Source: Acanthaster planci
Taxonomy: Eukaryota > Echinodermata > Asteroidea > Valvatida > Acanthasteridae
NCBI RefSeq assembly: GCF_001949145.1
Contig: NW_019091544.1
Location: 450,016 to 474,031, forward strand
Direction: 5' to 3'
DNA length: 24,016 bases
Part shown: positions 10,481 through 21,489 of the stretch, one piece after another
Numbering within the stretch: the first letter of the stretch is position 1
Layout: every line of letters starts with the position of its first letter
Notes under the pieces: generated by a model
The model's input: only the letters and a program-made list of their open reading frames with translations
Told to the model about the DNA's origin: nothing
The model's database searches: none
Program-made: the position numbers and the translations under genes

Positions 10481-10557
10481 TGTGCCTTTAAGTTGGCCCG
10501 ATATATAAGGCCTCTCGCAATGTGCCTTTAGGTTATCCTAGTAAGGCCTCTTGTGAT
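10481..10557. repeat. Diverged tandem duplication, about 38-bp unit, two copies
   Basis: Copy 1 (10481-10520) and copy 2 (10521-10557) both begin TGTGCCTTTA, share a GGTT/AGTT step, and end with TAAGGCCTCT. The middle differs by substitutions and a short gap. No third copy is evident. Confidence 0.8.
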
Positions 10558-13500
10558 GTTTCATGGATTAATCTTCAAGGATGCTTCGTGTTTATATTTG
10601 TCTTTTCGGGGGTATGATGGAATGAGTGAATCTTCCTGGTGTTAAAGCAGCGCGTTCATCCTCCATTAACACAAGCGTCCTTCATATTCAACCTGCAAAC
10701 TGGAGGACCTGCTATAGGTGATATATCAGACACCTAATATTTCATGGTCGATTTTCTTTTACCTCCACCGTAATTGGCGTTTGTCAAGTCCTGCAATAGG
10801 CATCAAGGGGCTAGTAAATATAGCTCTGCACTATCACTATCAGAAAACTGTCAACATATTTCCGTAAATTAATACTTGGTATAACTTATTCCACAAACCT
10901 TTTAATAATTTCATGTTCACAAAGATGAAAAGACACGGGGGCAAGTTTCTCTCCGGAGACATGTTTCCTCCTTGATTTTCTGGGGATTTAAAGCTCAAAC
11001 CCTCCGAAACGGCACTGCCACCTGAATCTCTGGTGGAGATTCCTTCAAAGATGAAGACAAGTTTGGACCTTTGTTTTGAAAAAACCCAACAAATCCCACT
11101 TTGTCTCTCCACCAATACCGAAACCATGATTCGCCACGTAATGTGATTAATAAACGTTGTCGATAATAAACGGAGAACTGTCTTATTTTCGAACACACTT
11201 TTGCGACTAATCTAATACAGAGACTAACAGAAACAAGTTTTGCATGTAAATTGTTTTGTTTAAGTTTCATGTGGAAGAACAAAAGGTTTTCTGACATGAA
11301 AATTACTTTCGCAATTAAACTCAAGGAAACACTGGAAATTACTAGGATAAGAACTTCATTTGCCATTAGATCAAAATACGCCTAAAAAGACAGACACACC
11401 AAAAATCTTTGTTAAAAATGAAGTTTAATTCAATGCTTCGTTTTTAGTTCCCAAAATGTTGAAAATCACGTATTACACAATATGAATTTGTATAAAAAAC
11501 AAATGATAGCCACTTTAAGAAAAAGGACTATGTTTGCGCTGAATATTCAGGAATATAATATGAACCGTCATTTTAATCTCCACCAAATAACGCAACTCTT
11601 TATTCATGACGTTTTAGGTCTACTACAAGAAAGAACGGGTTGAAATCTTGTGCAAAATGCGGTAACATGAGTACTTAACAAACGAAATAATCAATTAACC
11701 AAATACAAATATCAAATTAGTAATTCCCTGTCTAGATATGACTCAGCATCACAAATAAATTTTTCTCAATGCAGAAGTATCAATTTACAGGCTTCATAAA
11801 CAAGCGTTTCCTGGTTTAATATATAATGAATAATATACTAATTCGAAAAATTCGTGTGTTTACTGATATGTATATTGGTAATGTTTACTTTGACAGCATG
11901 GCCTATCGTCAAACTGCTGCCTCCGTTGTTATAAAAAGGTTTGGATGAGTGCGTCAGCACAAATAATGGTGTAATAAACAAAGGTTTTCAAAGGTATTTG
12001 GCTTCTAAATCAAAAAGTCGTTTTGGTCTGATCTAGCCCATTGGATGCGTGTAGAAGCCTAGGATCGGCACATTGAACATGTATATTAACATTCTGTCAA
12101 TGCTGAGTAATGTCTTGATTAAAAAAACCACAAACATCTCAAATCTACTAAACGCGTTTGTAATACTTACATTTTGGTGGTTATGTGCAATTACTTTAGA
12201 AGTAAAAATGTACAAAATTATTAAAACGCTGGAAAATCATTCTTTGTGTATTAAATCAGATACAATATCAATAACGGGTAATAATACCAGGTCTTGAGAG
12301 GAAACAAATTGGAAAGCTTAAATTAATAATAGAATGGATGCCTGGTATTGGCTCCATTAAATGATGCTATAATGTTGGGTGCTAATAAGGATATCCAAAC
12401 CACCAGTATGAATTATTCACATGTAAATATCAAAGTAGTATTTAGACCTAATGCCACACTGTTATCCACGGCGCGACATAACTTATGTATTTACAAATAA
12501 ATTAAGAATGCTGTACAAATCGGTACACCATTTTCTTACACTCTCAGGAGCAATGTGGACGTGCTAAACAAGTACGTGACTGAAATACTAACATCTCCAG
12601 CACATACGATGCAAGATATGGGGTGGAGAGCACCCCACCTCCCGTCTTTGTGTTGGTCATTGTTTGATCGGAGTCTCAGGAATTCTTTACAGGCTTCTTG
12701 GGGGGGGTGTTAGGTAACAATAGTCTAGAGTGTGTATAGAGATTGGACATGTGGGGGGAGGTACCAATCGGCCTCATATCGTGCACGATATCCTCCAGCA
12801 ATGTCTGTTGCTTTTGCAATCCCTGTGGTACTTCAATAGCTTGACACTTGTCTGGTTAGCATTCCATTCAGAATAACCCAGTGAATTTTATAAGGCGACC
12901 AGGCACGATCTCTAGCCACGCAAATTGTACGACCGCCTAGATGGATTGTAAAATAACGATCTGCTTCTTGAGACCTCATTTTGCAGAATAAAGTACAGGC
13001 GGGTGCAAATCAAATCTATTTCGGTATACCCAGCTATTACTGGAAGATTGTCAAGCTCATATTTAACGAGCAGGTCACCGTTTGGGCGTCGCCCCTGGCC
13101 CCTTGCGATAGGTTTACGCTTCAGTTTTCCTATGCTAGTTTTTATCACTGTTGAAGAAGTTAGATTTGGTCAACTTCAGTCAAACTTGCTGCAGAAACGG
13201 CTCATGAATTTTGCATTTTCCCACACTATGCGTGGGTGCATCAGCAACACGTCACAAGAGTAATCCTAGCATACATGTGGGTATAGGTACACGCAACAGG
13301 GGCAGAGGTTAAAGATTGTGTGTGAATGGATTTGCATATATTGTTGTATATTAATTCAACACCAGTGTACTCAATCGAAGCTACCTGTCATCTGCTCAGT
13401 TTGCCACTCATTTAACCAAACAGTAGCACGTGGACTATCGTGAACAATTTTGTTGTTAGCTGACAAAGGGTCATTTAAGCCGCCACAGAACCCAATTTAT

Positions 13501-14148
13501 TGAAGATAACCTGGTGTTATCAAGTGAATTCACTGGTACAAAAGCACAGCTTTATTTACATGTTACGAATACTTTTCACCTCTGCTGTAGCAGTAAAAGG
13601 AGAAATTGCAATGTTTTGGATTTATGCTAATGAAGATTTCCACATTTTGAGCAAAGCATGATGTAATTTAAGGCAGAACGAGAGTGTCTCCACAGCTTTA
13701 TGTAGTATGTTTTACATAATGGTATAAGAATAGACGTTTGATATCAAATACTTAATTTGTCATACAGTTGAAATGTTCACATTTTAAAAACGCTTTCAGT
13801 GTTTAATGCTAACTGTTGTTTTAACTGTTGTTCATTATAAAGATGAGATGGTATGTTTGTTTGTTTTGCAAGCGGGAGTGTTTGTAGCGCGTAAAAACAA
13901 CCGTTATATACCGCTATATACGGGTATAAGTGTGGCCCGATCTTATACATGTATTTCCTGTTCGCAGTGTCCCTTAAAAAGATAACAGTTTCTATAAATA
14001 TACAATTATTACAAACTTGTTTTATTTATATAAAAGCAGCGGTTCCATTCAATGTAGTTGGATCCTGTGGGTCTGAGAATTTTGATGCATTTGCCTGATT
14101 GACCGCTTAAGAGCTCTGCTATGAGACTTATCATGCATTCGACCAAAG
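10558..14148. other. Long non-coding region, no gene recognised
   Basis: No exon or RNA gene was recognised. Two overlapping minus frames of 118 and 123 codons (10840-11366) exist but show no domain and their composition follows the local bias. Around 12900-13260 GC content rises and both strands are open for about 80 codons without recognisable features. Local structures are a 16-bp palindrome at 12776-12791, a 12-bp tandem duplication at 13810-13833 (TAACTGTTGTT unit), and G runs near 12699 and 12753. Confidence 0.6.
12776..12791. repeat. Perfect 16-bp palindrome ATATCGTGCACGATAT
   Basis: The 16 bases are an uninterrupted self-complementary sequence centred on TGCA. The flanks do not extend it. 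Confidence 0.85.
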
Positions 14149-14197
14149 GTCTTGAGGTTGGTTTACTCCCTCGGGATGATCAACAAATCCTCAAGAC
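14149..14197. repeat. Inverted repeat, 9-bp perfect arms
   Basis: GTCTTGAGG (14149-14157) and CCTCAAGAC (14189-14197) are perfect reverse complements, with a 31-base spacer containing a smaller TCCC/GGGA pairing. It lies just ahead of the SINE-like relic. Confidence 0.75.
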
Positions 14198-14220
14198 TCG
14201 TCTGTCCAGGTAATTCAGTA

Positions 14221-14325
14221 AGGGCCAGCCATATCGTGTGAGCTGGCGCTGGTTCAAGTGTACATCAGGGGCACACGTCTCAAGGCACTGCCTTTCACCT
14301 AGAGTTGTGTAAATGTAGGCAGTCG
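14221..14325 (+). mobile_element. Probable SINE relic, plus strand
   Basis: A B-box-like GGTTCAAG (14251-14258) is followed by a CATCAGGGGCACACG segment, then CAAGGCACTGCC and a GTTGTGTAAATG stretch. The order and wording resemble the B box, the GGCAAGGCACTTT segment and the later body of the SINE at 985-1265. The A box region is not clear and no tail is seen, so this is a decayed or truncated copy at best. Confidence 0.4.
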
Positions 14326-14801
14326 TTTCCTACTTTGCATCTTTAGTGTATATCCATTATATAATCAGACTGTGACCAAAGAACCATTTTTGAACACCTT
14401 TTTCTCTAGGGTACAAAAGTCATCCTTTGGTTTGACGTTAGTAAGACGTTTCCTTGGCGATCTAACATAATGGTGTAATTACCAACAGTCAAAACAGCGT
14501 CTTTTTTCCATCAATATCACGCTGCCATCAAGAACCAGAATAAAGCGGAAAAGGTAAACTAGCCTCAAAGTAGGAAGGTTTTGAAGAGTACCTACCCAAC
14601 TATAAGACCATACCCGTTCAGAAAAATATACATGTACACCCTTCAGAATTAACATCATTCAAACAGACTAGTCACCGACGAGACACAGAATTCAACAAAG
14701 TGAACTCAAGTTCTTAATTCCCTATACTGCTGCAGTTTAAACCGTTCCGAGATATTTCCTTTATCACTTTCGCGTGATCGTATTTTTGGAGCGACAAATG
14801 G
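14326..14801. other. Non-coding stretch downstream of the K2P gene
   Basis: AT-rich with no recognised exon or RNA gene. Holds one TACATGTA palindrome at 14629-14636. Confidence 0.6.
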
Positions 14802-15196
14802 CCTGATTTATTTAAGATATTAAGAGTGCTACCTTTGGAAATAGTCCTTATTCGGGATCACCGAATTAGCTCAGTTTAATAGAAGTTTATAAAGACATAT
14901 ATTTATTAAAGCAATCTTTCTCCTTAACAGTGGTATGAACCGAATCTCGATTCAATATGCAACCATCTAGTTATAAGGTATATTTCTACCAGTGTTTCAA
15001 CTGTTGTCAGATCTTCTAGTCAGCCGATCAAATCTTTTCACATGGTCCTCTCTCTCCTGTTTAAAATCCTGTTGGAAATTCATCGGGTAAATGTAGCCTT
15101 ATTTTTTTACTTGTGTAATTCCTTGGCAGGTAGTTCCTTGGTTGTGTATCACCATCTTATAATTAAACTCCCGTCGAAAATCTTTGTTCGGGTAGG
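14802..15196 (-). other. Likely 3' UTR of the K2P gene with candidate poly(A) signals
   Basis: Downstream of the TAG at 15199-15197 the minus strand carries AATAAA at 14907-14902 (about 290 bases after the stop) and again at 14812-14807. Either could serve as the polyadenylation signal. Such hexamers are common in AT-rich DNA, so this is positional inference only. Confidence 0.35.
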
Positions 15197-15999
15197 CTAG
15201 ATCGATTTACGTTTTGAAGATCTTTCGCACGTCATGAAGTTTTCAAATGTTTCATCGTCCGAATAAGTGGCATGATAAATGGTAGGTCCCATGTGTTGGA
15301 GATGTATTGCGTTGGGGCCAATCCCATACGGATCATGATGAGTTCTATGAGGATGCTTACAGTTGTTACAACAGGAGGCACAAATGGATCTCGGGTCCAT
15401 TTTCTTGCCAAGTAAAGCACCTCCAGCGTGTGAATGATGATAAGGTAGATGACCATCTATGTGATTAAGGTCTAACCCACTACTGCGTGAGGTCATTTCT
15501 TGAGCTTGAGCCTCACGCCTCTCGTCCTCGGTATTAAGCGTTAAAAGACGCAGCACCAACAAGTTCATAACAGAGGCGACCACAACTAAGGCTGCAAGAA
15601 TATAGATAATCGCAAAGGCCGCATACTCCGGCCTTTTTTGTAGCATATTGTCCTGCTGAAGGGCTACAAAATCTCCCAAGCCCACAGTTGTTAACGTTAT
15701 GGCTACGTAATAAATAGAATCTAAAAGATTCCAATTTTCAAAATTAACAAATGCCACAGCGCCACCTCCTGTGATCAACATGGTACACAGACCTCCCAAC
15801 ATGACAAGTTCCGTGTGTGATACCTCAGCTTTCTTAAACCTTACACATCGTTTGAAGTTTTTCACACAGAATCCCATGAATATGTTGAGCCGCTCACCAA
15901 CACTTTGAAACATGACGAGGTTCAGCGGGATTCCGACTAAGGCATACAAAATACAGAAGATTTTCCCTCCGTCCGTCAACGGGGCTGAGTGACCATATC
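15197..15999 (-). CDS. KCNK3/KCNK9-like: TASK-type two-pore-domain K+ channel, exon 2 (residues 96-361)
   Basis: This exon supplies most of a potassium leak channel of the plasma membrane; K2P subunits dimerise and set resting potential. The acceptor is a long pyrimidine tract ending TTTCTTTAG at 16000, and the first two bases complete the glycine codon begun in exon 1. In order: YGH of the P1 filter (residues 96-98; His98 is the TASK external pH sensor), M2 (about 105-128), M3 (about 160-179), P2 with TTVGLGD (198-204), M4 (about 220-244), then VLRLLT at 243-248, the position of the TASK-1 X-gate motif VLRFMT. The cytosolic tail is His-rich and contains CASCCNNCKH (301-310). It ends KRKSI (357-361), close to the 14-3-3 binding ends RRSSV and RRKSV of TASK-1 and TASK-3. 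The P2 filter is GLG where vertebrate TASK has GFG. The open frame extends upstream to 16204, but that part is intron. Confidence 0.95.
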
Positions 16000-16982
16000 C
16001 TAAAGAAAAAAGGAACAGAGGTAATTTTAATACAGCACAAGACAAATAAATTGTTACGGTATACTGTAAACTGTAAGTGTAGCTCGACCAGATGAACACT
16101 GTGCAGGTATAAATCTGCTGAAAAGCTAGAAGCGAGGAGTCGGGCAGTGATGAATTTAAATGAAACCTACCAATCATCCTATACAAATCTGCATGCAAAG
16201 TCATTTTTCAGTGTCTACAAACTGATCTGTTCCGTTTTAACCCAATTTTCTATTAATTTGCATCCCAGTTTAACTGATTCTCACAAAAACTCGAAGTTAC
16301 TAGCACTTTGTAACAATCAACAGTTTGACATTTAAGATCACGGAAATGCGATTTCGCAAAATGTAAGGATTGCATATTAAGTGTCATACAAATTCTTTGA
16401 AAGAATAATTTCCCAAGTTCCAAAATTAGTATATGTGCATGATCAGAAACTTGCTTAATAAAGCACAGTAAATACTGACGAGCTACTGTAGTTAGATGTT
16501 TGGCTGGTAATATGTTGTTGAATTGAACAGTGAATATTACGCTAAAAGTGCACTAGTGAAATCGACTCTATGTACTCAGAGTGCTTCACTTTCTATACAC
16601 ACGAGTAGATCAAAGACATGTAACTATATTATTCATCTTATATCCCAAAGTGTGCCTATTAATTCATTTCCATCTCAGACAAAACCAATAAAAGTATGTC
16701 GTCGTGTTGCATTTATTGCTGATTCAAGGATCTGTCACATTAGGAAAAGCTTGCCTAACTCTTGTAGGAGAGCACATGCCTGTAATGTTTGTGATGTGAA
16801 ATCCGCCACAGACTATAGTATGTTTATATTAAAATCACATGCAGTATCCGCCCCGAGCTGAAGTGAGCCCCCAATCGGCGAAAAGAAAGACAGGTGGTTA
16901 CAAGTGGGTTCTTGGACACGTTCCGCGAGTACGCAGTACGCAAAGACCACGCATGCCGGAGTAAGGTCGAGTTCGGTCGGCC

Positions 16983-17042
16983 TGTTCTTGACACGGCTTT
17001 TTTGTTCTCGCGCTCGAACGGCGGGAAAACGACTCAAGAACA
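16983..17042. repeat. Inverted repeat, TGTTCTTGA arms
   Basis: TGTTCTTGA (16983-16991) and TCAAGAACA (17034-17042) are perfect 9-bp reverse complements enclosing a 42-base GC-rich spacer. Confidence 0.75.
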
Positions 17043-17378
17043 CTGTTGTCGGAACAGGATCATACACCCCCTCATCGTCAGGGTTTTACAGGAACAAACG
17101 GGAAAACTCGTGAAATTTTGATTTTTGAACAGCTGCAAAAAGTAGAAAAATGGCTCCCAAAGCCAGAGATAATTAATGGTACGTTTTGCAAAATTAACAT
17201 GAATTATTTTCCATAACACAGAAATGAATGTTCCTGTTTAAATAGAAAGAATTCAGCCCATCCAAACACTAACTCTCGAATAACGTACATGGACTCGGGC
17301 GTGTTGCATGCCGCATGCTCACGTCGCTAACTACCAGCAATAGCTGGTTGTTTGTTCCTTGAGTTTGAGCGGCTGACC

Positions 17379-17405
17379 CACGAACAACAAATCGAATTGT
17401 TCGTG
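17379..17405. repeat. Inverted repeat, CACGAACAA arms
   Basis: CACGAACAA (17379-17387) and TTGTTCGTG (17397-17405) are perfect reverse complements around CAAATCGAA. Outside them GAGCGGCT and AGCCGCC extend the symmetry imperfectly. Confidence 0.8.
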
Positions 17406-17506
17406 AGCATACGAGAACAAGCCGCCTGAACTCAGTTTAGTTACGAGTACCAAGCGTGCTCCGCGTCAAACGTGCACATACCATGTACGCACCTACGCGG
17501 TGAGTA

Positions 17507-17625
17507 CCCCCCCAAAAAAACCCAAAAAACAAAAACAAAAAACCCACAAACCAAACCCAACCCAACCAAACCAAACTAAACCCAACCAAACCAAACCAAA
17601 CCCAACCAAACCAAACAAAAACCCG
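17507..17625. repeat. C/A low-complexity tract with three 20-bp units
   Basis: An irregular CCCAAAA tract leads into three head-to-tail 20-bp units at 17561-17580, 17581-17600 and 17601-17620. Each is CCCAACCAAACCAAAC followed by TAAA, CAAA or AAAA, so they differ at one base. The underlying unit is CCAAA. On the K2P sense strand this is a G/T-rich run of TTTGG repeats in the pre-mRNA. It produces spurious open frames on both strands. Confidence 0.9.
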
Positions 17626-20600
17626 CCCTCTTTTATTCCGCTCAAAGCGGATAGTGTCACAAGCAAAAGCTGCATTAAAATATGTACAGTAATCTACAAA
17701 ATATCCAATTCAACACCTGCATGTCGCATGTAAATATCTTGAATAAACAAGTTATCAATTACTACTGAAAACTGCTTACCGGTACAATCAGCATTGATTT
17801 AAATACATAATACCCTAAAGCAATACCCTAATGCACGCTAAGACTAATGAACATTGTTCACAATGATCGTCGTACTGAATGTTTAAACTTTTAATAGTGT
17901 TCAACAAACTTCAACTGTTCATTTCATGACAGCTTTTGACAAGTGCACCTTATTTTTTACGTTGTGCATTACATGCATCCCTCCGGAAATGAAATGACAG
18001 CATAGTGAAAAAAAAAAACATTCACATGCAGTATTAAATAAGCACAATAAAATGGTACCTCGTACATGTAACTGTGAATCTCTGTTAGTCTGTAAGGCGG
18101 GTGCTCAGCAACTGATTTTCGATCCAAAAAGTGACTTTTTCATTTCGAAATGTTTCAATGTAATCTCTACAGTTACCACTACCATATGTAGATTGAAAAG
18201 GTTGACTAAAATAGTTTAGTATACATGGCCTACAGTATAACAATTAGTCTAAAAATCCCAAGACATTATACCTGTGAGTAGATATAGATGCTCAAAGAAC
18301 ATGATGTACGTACATTACGGGTACTATGGTGTTTTGTATAAATGCTATCAAACGTAATTACACTTCATTTTTCATTGCACGCAAAATTTACTCTATATTG
18401 TATTATGATGTACCCCGCATCTAGGGTAAGTTGTTACAATTTCTCACTTCAATGATTAATGATCAATGACTAATAAAGTTGTCCTTCGGTAAAATGCTGT
18501 TTTTATATATTTTAGACATACATCAGCTTCAGCTATGACTGAGCGAAACACTCGTCACATTTTGTAATTGAGTTATGGTTTTAATGTTTGCTCCGGCCTT
18601 CCTCTACATACTACAGATTCTAAAACTCTTGTTTACTTCTTCCATCATTTGTACCATCTTAGCCATCATCTAATCATGAAACAGTACTCGGGGCATGTAA
18701 CCACCAATATGCATTGTATTCCCAGTCCTTTCTTATTTGATTTTGAGGTCAAACCACGTAATTACCAACAAGACCCGAGATAAGAATAGACTCAATATCA
18801 TTCCGTATGTGCATGATAATGTAGACCTTTGTGGTACTAAATTAACAAATGCTTATATCCCACTAGCATAAATTTAAAAAGCTGTAAGGCAAATCATACT
18901 AATGTAAAAGGTTTTGGAAATTCATTCAAAAAGGGTACTAAAACAGAAGATAGAAACATGGAATGTCGATGTCACTGGAATATTAAAATTAAACAACGAT
19001 TTAATACCACGATGGACACCAACTTGCCAAGTTACCCCTTTCAGTTTTGGTTAAGTTAAGTCGTTAATACGACTCTAATCAAATGCTTTGTCGTGCCCAA
19101 TATTCTATCTGTACCATTCAAACATGTCTTCCCGGGGTTAATTCATGTAGTTGAATACCCTTGGACGTATAAAGTGATGGTTTGTAGTAGAACCATGCAA
19201 AGAGTATGTGGGGGACTCCGGCTCTGTTGAGATGTATACATTCATCTTTTGTTTGACTGCTCTTTGTCCACCAACGATCTTGTATTTGGTATATTAAGAC
19301 ACAATTTAGGCGTGACAACAAATTTGTCACAGAACTACGCTGTAATAAGGACAGAAACATTTTTCATGTGGATTTATCATATCTCCATAGCAAAACTAAT
19401 TTAATTTATAGTCAGCATGCATGGATCAGATAAGATAGGAATGTTTAGCAAAAGGTTTAAATGAATCGTGACTGGCATGACAAGATGGACAATAAAGTTT
19501 GAATGAATAGCTGCACCCAATGGTTCAACACCTATGTTATACGATTTATAGGTTCCCTTAATGCTGGAGGGGGTGCATTGCGTGTAATACTAACATTACA
19601 GCCTAAAGTTAGCCGGAAATTATTTTTATGTATTAATGACTACATTATACCTAGCACAGGTCAAAAAATTAAGTTTGAAACGTGTTGATGTTGACTAATT
19701 GTTTACGATATAAAAAAACTGATTTCAATATCAAACTTTTTTTGAGTCATTCCATTGTATTTTCAGTTGTATAACCACAAAGTTAGCAATGACATTTCCC
19801 GAGTTTTTTTCTCGCGATATGCAAAAGATTTATCAACAACTACAATTCGCTAATTCACACGAAAAGTTGGAAAATGGGTTGTTTTGTACACGTGTTCTGT
19901 ATAGCACTGTACAAGAAAATACGACCTACCTACTATGAGATAACACACTGAGATACACGTAGCAAGTGACACATTTTGATGCAAAACTTGATTGCCTTAG
20001 GGTAGTTAATTAACCGTCATGGAATTGGAGTGATAGCAAAGAGTGCCCAACGCATGACATCACCTACGCGCCTATATCATGTACGAGCTATCAAATCTTC
20101 CATGGCAACCGGTAACCATATTCAATGCGTATTTATTGAGAGAGGCAAAACCATGGAAGTTAATACTAATAATAAGCAAATTGTAAGAATCTGAAGGACA
20201 GGAAAACCTCTGGTAAATGAGCTTCGAACTGAGAATTATATATGCCTGCTGTAATATACTTTATTTGAGACACGGAATAACATAGTTTAGTCTTCCTTTT
20301 CTTCATTTGAAATAATGTAGGCCTACGTATGAGGCCACAACGGGTTGGGTGACGTTCGTGCCGCATTAGTAAAAGTATATTTTCGGTTATTTCCTCTATC
20401 AAGTAGCAATCAAATAAAAAACATCACCTTGTACTTTACATTTCACAAACCGAGACACAATCAGATGCACGACTTTCGCAAGGTACATGTACAATGCACT
20501 TGAGATTTTAATTCTGTTGCATGAATAATTCCACTGGTCAGCCTGATCACGAGGCCAGTTCCAATTTCTTTTGAACATCCGTAATAAGTGTAAAATCTCA

Positions 20601-21448
20601 TATTTTCCAAAACAAACTAACTTCACATATTAATATCTTTCATACTAACTTTATGATGCATACGGTGGACTGTACATCACACAGTAAGTCATGGTTCAGG
20701 CGCATAGGATTCGAATAGTGGCTCATGGCTATGGAGAAAGGCTGGCCTGTGCTCTGCGCTTCTCTTTAACTTGCTCTGGATGTTTCTCGAAGAATGAAAA
20801 CATAGCGAAGCTTCACCAAGTACAATGATACGAGGAGGTTGGTGTGGCCTTAGGCAGCTTGTCAATTCGTCCTGATCAACATTTTTCTCCATCGAGGCGT
20901 GTATTTTTGCATATTTAGTAATTGACAGCTACATTGTACATGTATGCCGCATTTTCTTACATCATTGTATATGCTTGTCTAAATGCCAATGCATCTCACA
21001 ACTTCCACTACACATAACAATACTCTCATTTCTACACGGATTTGTTCAGCTGATTCATAAGACATTGAACGTAATGCTACCAAGGCTCTGTCAGTTCACC
21101 GGTGTAACATAGGGAAAACAGTTAGGGGTTCCTTTAGCTAACACTACAAAGATAAAACACACCTCATTTTTTTTTAAATACACAGATGTGGGTACCCATG
21201 TCTTTTAACACTGACGACTTGAAACTGAAATGCAAACTAATTTCAAGGCGATAGGGATATGGAGACAACATGCACTGCAAACATGGTGTACGTGCATTTT
21301 TAACAAAAAACGGGAACGGATTATGTAAATCGTCTACTAACACCATCTCGTTGGATAGAATTCATATTTGTGATCCTTTTCGTGCGAGCATGTCAAGGTC
21401 ATTATTTTTGCCATCGTATAAAGGTGTTCACAATGCAGCGCATGAATG

Positions 21449-21489
21449 TACATGTAGGCCTACATGTATACCGAGTATATGTACATGTA
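21449..21489. repeat. 20-bp perfect palindrome plus a third TACATGTA copy
   Basis: TACATGTAGGCCTACATGTA (21449-21468) is fully self-complementary, built of two TACATGTA boxes around GGCC. A third TACATGTA follows at 21482-21489. Confidence 0.85.

Larger units (their letters stand above)
16900..17480. mobile_element. GC-rich candidate foldback element in the intron
   Basis: Two GC-rich patches (about 16850-17110 and 17280-17505) stand out. CGGCT-TTTT-TGTTCTCG (16994-17010) is the reverse complement of CGAGAACAAGCCG (17412-17424) apart from a 4-T insertion. The neighbouring GCTC..GAAC and ACGTT..CGCG segments also recur inverted in the same order. Each half also contains its own inverted repeat (16983-17042 and 17379-17405). 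This resembles a diverged foldback or MITE-type element; ends and target duplications were not found, and the similarity was judged by eye. Confidence 0.35.

Noticed and set aside
11020-11034. AGGTGGCAGT on the minus strand, CTCF-like
   Set aside because: Only the right half of the motif matches; the left half does not.
10840-11366. Overlapping minus frames of 118 and 123 codons
   Set aside because: No recognisable domain, two frames open at once, and composition follows the local background.
12912-13263. Overlapping 78- and 86-codon frames on opposite strands
   Set aside because: Higher GC content explains the openness; no domain was recognised.
16003-16204. N-terminal 67 codons of the 335-codon minus frame containing exon 2
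   Set aside because: It precedes a strong acceptor, has no K2P similarity and is replaced by exon 1 sequence that restores the filter exactly.
16523-16861. 112-codon plus frame within the K2P intron
   Set aside because: No domain or plausible splice context. A frame of this length can arise by chance in 24 kb.
17493-17733. Open frames on both strands rich in Pro/Lys/Asn or Gly/Phe/Trp
   Set aside because: They are translations of the CCAAA satellite.
20689-20892. 67-codon minus frame in the intron (MEKNVDQDEL start), same strand as the channel
   Set aside because: Considered as an alternative first exon, but it has no TASK similarity and the known gene structure is complete without it.
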